From: Chloroflexota bacterium
Lineage (GTDB): Bacteria > Chloroflexota > Limnocylindria > Limnocylindrales > CSP1-4
Assembly: GCA_021785115.1 (NCBI GenBank)
Contig: JAJYGO010000073.1
Span: 1 to 8,787, forward strand
Length of the DNA: 8,787 nucleotides
Direction of reading: 5' to 3'
The notes beneath the pieces were generated by a model. That model was not told the DNA's origin and made no database searches. It was given only the letters and a program-made list of their open reading frames with translations. Positions 5,758 to 8,787 of this stretch are shown here, piece by piece. Made by a program: the position numbers and the translations under genes. Numbering within the stretch: position 1 is the first letter of the stretch; each line of letters starts with the position of its first letter.

Positions 5758-7194
5758 TCAGGCCTCGTCCGGCGCCTCGGCGGGGAGCGAGATGACGAAC
5801 GCAGCGCCGCGCCCCGGCTCAGGCCTGGCCAGCTCCAGGTCGCCGCCCATCGCCCGGCAGAGCTCGCGGGAGACGTACAGCCCCAGGCCGCTGCCCTCCC
5901 CGCTGGGCCGCCCGGCGCCGCGCTCGAAGCGCCGGAACAGCCGGTCCCGGTCGGCCTCGTCCACGCCCGGGCCGCGGTCGGCGACCGTGATCGTCAGCTC
6001 GCCGCCGGCGGGGTTCGCCACCACGCTCGCCTCGACGGGGGCGCGCCCACCGTAGCGGACCGCGTTGTCGAGCAGGGCCCACAGGACCTGGTCGAGCTGG
6101 TCGGGGTCGCCCAGGGCGAGCCAGCCGGCGGCGAGGTCCTCCAGCGCGAACGAGACGTCATCGGCGCCGAGCGCCTCCCAGGTCCGGCGGACGCGCGGCG
6201 CGGGCGCGAACACCTCGAGGCGGGGCCGCAGGGCGCCCGACTCGATGCGGCTGACGGTGAGCAGCTGGCGGACCATCCGCGAGAGGCGGTCGACCTGTTC
6301 GGTGATGATCGCGAAGCGCCGGTCGGGCACCTCCGCGGCCAGCTGCTGGGCGTACCCGCGGATGCTGGCGAGCGGCGTCTGGAGGTTGTGGGACACGCCC
6401 CGCAGGAAGTCGTCCTTGGCCTCGTCAAGCTCGCGCAGGCGGTGGTTCTGGCGTTCGACGCGCGCGTACAGCTCGGCGTTGCGGACCGCGGCCGCCACCT
6501 CCACCGCGAACAGCTCGAACAGGTCCTGGTCGGCGCGCTCCCACGGGCGGGTCGCCGGCAGGTGCCCCACCGCGATCCCCTGTGCCTCCCCGTTGGCGAT
6601 CAGCACGGCCCGGACCGGGATGGGCTCGCCCGGGACGGGCTCCTCATAGGGGATCTCGCGCGGGTCGATCAGCAGCACCTCGCAGTCGATCATCCCGAAC
6701 GCCTCGCGGGCCGCGTCGGCGGCCCGATTCGCGAGCTGCTCGGGCGCCTCGCCCAGCGTGGCGCTCTCGACGATGTCCAGGACCCGGCGGAGCTCGCGCG
6801 TCCGGCGCGCCAGGTCGCGCGCAAGCCGGCCGTGGCTCTCGGCCAGGCGGCTCAACTCGTCGTCGCCGGGCAGCTCGGGGCTGGTGGGCTCCTCGCCCGC
6901 GGCCGCCCGCTCGACCGAGCTCGCGATGGCCCGCAGGGGCGACGACAGCTCGGACGCCAGCAGGAGCGCGAGGAGCAGCGCGAAGGCCACGGCCACCGCC
7001 ACCGCGAGCAGCAGGACGCGCGCCATCGTGGCGCCAGGGTCCGCGGTGTCCACGAACAGCAGCGTCACCGCGCCGAAGCCGAGCACGGGCAGGACCCCCG
7101 CGGTGATCAGTGCGGCCGTCAGCCGGGTCCGGTAGGAGACCCGACCGGCCCGATACGGCGGCGGAGACGGGTCGGGGCGGCGCGGGCCGCTCAC
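5758..7194 (-). CDS. Membrane sensor histidine kinase (HAMP-GAF-HisKA-HATPase)
   Basis: 478 residues. Two membrane segments (about 26-48 and 58-80) are separated by only about nine residues, so there is no real extracellular sensor domain. A HAMP-like region follows (about 81-133), then a GAF-like domain (about 140-245, ending L-F-A-V-E-V-A-A-A-V-R-N-A-E-L-Y). The dimerisation helix carries the phospho-acceptor His269 in S-H-N-L-Q-T-P-L. The ATPase domain shows the N box (L-L-D-N-A-V-R-Y, Asn377), G1 (D-R-G-P-G, from 406) and G2 (G-E-G-S-G-L-G-L, 432-439). It should autophosphorylate and pass phosphate to the response regulator encoded just upstream. The GTG start overlaps that gene's TGA as GTGA; no Shine-Dalgarno is visible, consistent with coupling. 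The H box has N-L-Q instead of the common E-L-R. All catalytic motifs are present. The stimulus is unknown. Confidence 0.93.
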   Translation of the reverse strand: MSGPRRPDPSPPPYRAGRVSYRTRLTAALITAGVLPVLGFGAVTLLFVDTADPGATMARVLLLAVAVAVAFALLLALLLASELSSPLRAIASSVERAAAGEEPTSPELPGDDELSRLAESHGRLARDLARRTRELRRVLDIVESATLGEAPEQLANRAADAAREAFGMIDCEVLLIDPREIPYEEPVPGEPIPVRAVLIANGEAQGIAVGHLPATRPWERADQDLFELFAVEVAAAVRNAELYARVERQNHRLRELDEAKDDFLRGVSHNLQTPLASIRGYAQQLAAEVPDRRFAIITEQVDRLSRMVRQLLTVSRIESGALRPRLEVFAPAPRVRRTWEALGADDVSFALEDLAAGWLALGDPDQLDQVLWALLDNAVRYGGRAPVEASVVANPAGGELTITVADRGPGVDEADRDRLFRRFERGAGRPSGEGSGLGLYVSRELCRAMGGDLELARPEPGRGAAFVISLPAEAPDEA

Positions 7195-7922
7195 ACCGGC
7201 TCGGCGTCGGCGGCACCTACCAGCCGGTAGCCGACTCCGCGGACCGTGAGCAGGTGGGCGGGCCTGTTGGGGTCCACCTCCACCTTCTGGCGGAGGCGCC
7301 GCATCGTGACCCAGACGTAGCTCGGGTCGGCGTCGTCAGTGTCGGCCCAGCCGCGCGCGAGGAGGGTCTCGGTGGTCACGGTCTGGCCTAGGTTGGCCGC
7401 CAGGGCGTAGAGCAGCCGCGACTCGGTCGGCGTGAGCTGGACCGCCTCGTTGCCCACGATCGCCTCGCGGCGGTGCAGCTCGAGGGCGAGGTTGGGGCCG
7501 AGCACCAGGCGTTGGCGCGGCACGCGGTCGCCCAGGCGGCGCAGCACGCGCGTGATGCGCGCCCGCAGCTCCGGGTAGTGGTACGGCTTGGTCACGTAGT
7601 CCTCGGCCACCTCCTCGAGGAGGTCCGCCTTGGAGTCGGCGGTGTCGATGGCCGAGAGGACGATGATCGGGAGGTCGGCGCGTGCCTTCACCTCGCGCGC
7701 CAGGGTGAGCCCGTCCTTGCGCGGCATGAGCATGTCGATGATCAGCAGGTCGGGCCAGGCCACCGACAGCCGACGAAGCGCCTCCTCGCCATCGCGCGCC
7801 GTCCACACGTCGTAGCCGTCGGCACGGAGCTGCTCCGCGAGGATGACGAGCAGGTTGGGATCGTCGTCCACGATGAGGATCCGCGGCGCCGCGCCGGCCG
7901 AGCCGGGTCCCAGGTGCAGCAT
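7191..7922 (-). CDS. OmpR/PhoB-family response regulator
   Basis: 243 residues. The N-terminal receiver domain has the acidic pocket D-D-D at 19-21, the phospho-acceptor Asp63 in I-I-D-M-L-M-P, Ser90 in V-L-S-A, and Lys112 in V-T-K-P-Y, all as expected for an active receiver. A winged-helix DNA-binding domain fills about residues 138-236, with L-T-P-T-E-S-R-L-L, the recognition-helix region Y-V-W-V-T-M-R-R-L-R-Q-K-V and the terminal hairpin L-L-T-V-R-G-V-G-Y-R-L. It is first in a two-gene operon with its kinase. No ribosome binding site precedes the ATG, but a TATGCT box lies six bases upstream, suggesting a leaderless transcript. Target promoters are unknown; the neighbouring pilus operons and its own promoter are candidates by position only. 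Confidence 0.95.
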   Translation of the reverse strand: MLHLGPGSAGAAPRILIVDDDPNLLVILAEQLRADGYDVWTARDGEEALRRLSVAWPDLLIIDMLMPRKDGLTLAREVKARADLPIIVLSAIDTADSKADLLEEVAEDYVTKPYHYPELRARITRVLRRLGDRVPRQRLVLGPNLALELHRREAIVGNEAVQLTPTESRLLYALAANLGQTVTTETLLARGWADTDDADPSYVWVTMRRLRQKVEVDPNRPAHLLTVRGVGYRLVGAADAEPV

Positions 7923-7928
7923 GCGCGG

Positions 7929-7934
7929 AGCATA
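7929..7934 (-). promoter_or_regulatory. Candidate -10 element for the response regulator operon
   Basis: TATGCT on the minus strand fits TANNNT and ends six bases before the ATG at 7922, the spacing seen for leaderless genes. No clear -35 box and no Shine-Dalgarno are present. Confidence 0.4.
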
Positions 7935-7981
7935 GCGGGGCGCGGAGCGGCCGAGGCGGCCCGCCGGACTGAAGGCGGCGG

Positions 7982-8013
7982 TCGCGTCGCGCGTTGCCGC
8001 CTCGCGTCGCGCG
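7982..8013. repeat. 12-bp direct repeat, 20-base period
   Basis: TCGCGTCGCGCG occurs at 7982-7993 and again at 8002-8013. It could be a paired binding site, but in DNA this rich in CG a chance repeat is possible. Confidence 0.45.
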
Positions 8014-8075
8014 CCGTGGCTGCGTGGTCGCGCAACCCCGCCGCGGTTCGCCTGGTGGCCCTATGGACGGGTCAT

Positions 8076-8182
8076 CGGTCGAATGGGCCGGGTGGTGGCG
8101 CGCATGACCGGCCCGTCCCTCCGCGCCGGACGAATGGGCCGCGTGCCGGCCCGATTGACGCGTGGAACGGTCGATAGGGCCA
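8076..8182. repeat. Three copies of a short GAATGGGCC-like motif
   Basis: CGGTCGAATGGGCCGG (8076-8091), CGGACGAATGGGCCGC (8127-8142) and CGGTCGATAGGGCCAC (8168-8183) share a core of CGG-N-CGA followed by (A/T)-rich GGGCC. Related sequences with GATGGGACCG occur in the pilus intergenic region on both strands. They may be dispersed intergenic repeats or regulator sites. Confidence 0.45.
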
Positions 8183-8367
8183 CCGGATGGCCGGCGAGCG
8201 AACGGCGCCTGCCCCGGGCGGGCCACCGTGGCCGCGGTCTGCGCCGACCGCCAGCCGTGCACGGCCGCCCACGACCGCATGTCAGGCGGGGCGCTCGGCG
8301 CGATGGACCGCGTCGGGCAAGAGGGTCGCGGTCTGGTTCGCCCGGCGGCCCGACCCACGCCGACCGA

Positions 8368-8373
8368 TACACT
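8368..8373 (+). promoter_or_regulatory. Candidate -10 element for the GrpB-family gene
   Basis: TACACT fits TANNNT and ends nine bases before the ATG at 8383, with no Shine-Dalgarno in between. This suggests a leaderless or very short-leader transcript; no clear -35 box is visible. Confidence 0.35.
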
Positions 8374-8382
8374 CACGCTCCG

Positions 8383-8787
8383 ATGTCCGACCTGCCGATC
8401 CGTCCCTACGAGCGTCGCGCGGCTGCGTTCGAGCCGTGGGATCCCGCCACCGCCGACGTCGCGCGCGAGCTGGCCCGCCTGATCGACACGGCCCGGCCCG
8501 GCACCGTGGCGCACCATGTGGGCTCGTCGTCGGTCCCGGGGCTGCCGGGCAAGAACTACGTGGACCTGGCCGTCGAGGCGCAGCCCGAGGAGATCCCGCA
8601 GATCGCGGACGCGGTGCGTTCGCTCGGCTTCGCGCCGCAGAGCTCGATCGGCGCGTTCCCGCCGGCGAGGCCCCTGTTCCTGGGCACGGTGCTCCATGCC
8701 GGCAAGCCGTACCTCGTGCACCTCCACGTCACGCCGCGAGGCCGCGGCGAGCTGGCCGAGCTTCTCGGCTTCCGAGACGCTCTGCGC
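8383..8787 (+). CDS. GrpB/UPF0157-family protein (partial, runs off right edge)
   Basis: The first 135 codons of a gene that continues past the window. The N-terminal P-Y-E-R-R-A-A-A-F-E-P-W is followed by a helix and then the family signature H-H-V-G-S-S-S-V-P-G-L-P-G-K at residues 44-57, with Y-V-D-L at 59-62 (Asp61). G-S-x-S-V-P-G-L followed by a strand bearing Asp is the hallmark of GrpB-type proteins, which have a nucleotidyltransferase-like fold. The biochemical role of most members is not established. Later sequence (L-G-F at 83-85, H-L-H-V-T near 116) also fits the family, which is usually about 170-190 residues, so roughly 40-55 residues are missing. Codons are strongly G/C-ending. 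The ATG has no ribosome site, and a TACACT box nine bases upstream suggests a leaderless start. It is divergent from the two-component operon and has no evident link to the pilus genes. Confidence 0.88.
   Translation, partial: MSDLPIRPYERRAAAFEPWDPATADVARELARLIDTARPGTVAHHVGSSSVPGLPGKNYVDLAVEAQPEEIPQIADAVRSLGFAPQSSIGAFPPARPLFLGTVLHAGKPYLVHLHVTPRGRGELAELLGFRDALR

Larger units (their letters stand above)
7923..8382. other. Divergent intergenic region between response regulator and GrpB-family gene
   Basis: 460 very GC-rich bases without a convincing gene; open frames across it give Arg/Pro/Ala-rich translations typical of non-coding high-GC DNA. It holds a 12-bp direct repeat (7982 and 8002), three copies of a GAATGGGCC-like motif (near 8076, 8127 and 8168), an imperfect stem (8064-8080 with 8104-8118) and a small palindrome GGCCACCGTGGCC (8221-8233). 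Promoters for both flanking genes should lie at its two ends. Confidence 0.6.

Noticed and set aside
6388..7230. 280-codon plus-strand open frame opposite the histidine kinase
   Set aside because: The minus strand encodes every kinase motif in order; the plus-strand frame is rich in Arg, Gln and Gly and has no domain.
8162..8482. 106-codon plus-strand open frame before the GrpB-family gene
   Set aside because: It runs through the promoter region and overlaps the GrpB-family gene in another frame; the composition does not look coding.
7336..8727. 463-codon minus-strand open frame across the response regulator and GrpB-family region
   Set aside because: It lies in the wrong frame over the response regulator and on the opposite strand to the GrpB-family gene; its Arg/Pro/His-rich translation is typical of high-GC shadow frames.

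Overview
This is high-GC bacterial DNA with strong G/C preference at third codon positions and tightly packed, overlapping genes. It carries two sets of Tad-pilus-type TadE/TadG minor pseudopilin-like genes, a response regulator/histidine kinase pair, and the start of a GrpB-family gene. The gene content and the mix of Shine-Dalgarno-led and apparently leaderless genes would fit an uncultured Chloroflexota or an actinobacterial lineage. No marker gene is present, so the taxonomic guess is weak.

Region 1 (1-2624, minus strand): an operon read right to left, TadE-like A (2624-2055), TadE-like B (2055-1504) and TadG-like A (1513-74). The joints are a TGATG stop/start overlap and a 10-base overlap, with good ribosome binding sites before the first and third genes. 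At the left edge the coding signal moves to another frame (149-1). This looks like a frameshift in the TadG-like gene, or less likely a heavily overlapping next gene.

Region 2 (2625-2981): a divergent intergenic stretch of about 357 bases with no convincing gene. It holds a 15-bp inverted repeat that runs into the start of the rightward operon, plus copies of a short motif that recurs near 8.1 kb.

Region 3 (2982-5718, plus strand): a second TadE-TadE-TadG operon mirroring the first. Its first gene is a TadE-like protein extended by two PKD domains joined by a Pro-Thr linker. It is followed by a conventional TadE-like protein (GTGA overlap) and a Cys-rich TadG-like protein. All six pilus-type proteins carry a type IV prepilin-like G|Q-x3-(E/L)-F motif before a single hydrophobic segment. 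The machinery expected to export or process them (TadA/B/C, CpaB/RcpC, prepilin peptidase, Flp pilin) is not in the window.

Region 4 (5758-7922, minus strand): an OmpR-type response regulator followed, with a GTGA overlap, by a HAMP-GAF histidine kinase. It converges on the pilus operon with 39 bases between stop codons. A regulatory link to the pilus genes is possible but rests on adjacency only.

Region 5 (7923-8787): a 460-base intergenic region with short repeats, then the first 135 codons of a GrpB/UPF0157-family gene running off the right edge. No RNA gene, CRISPR array, insertion sequence or attachment site was recognised.
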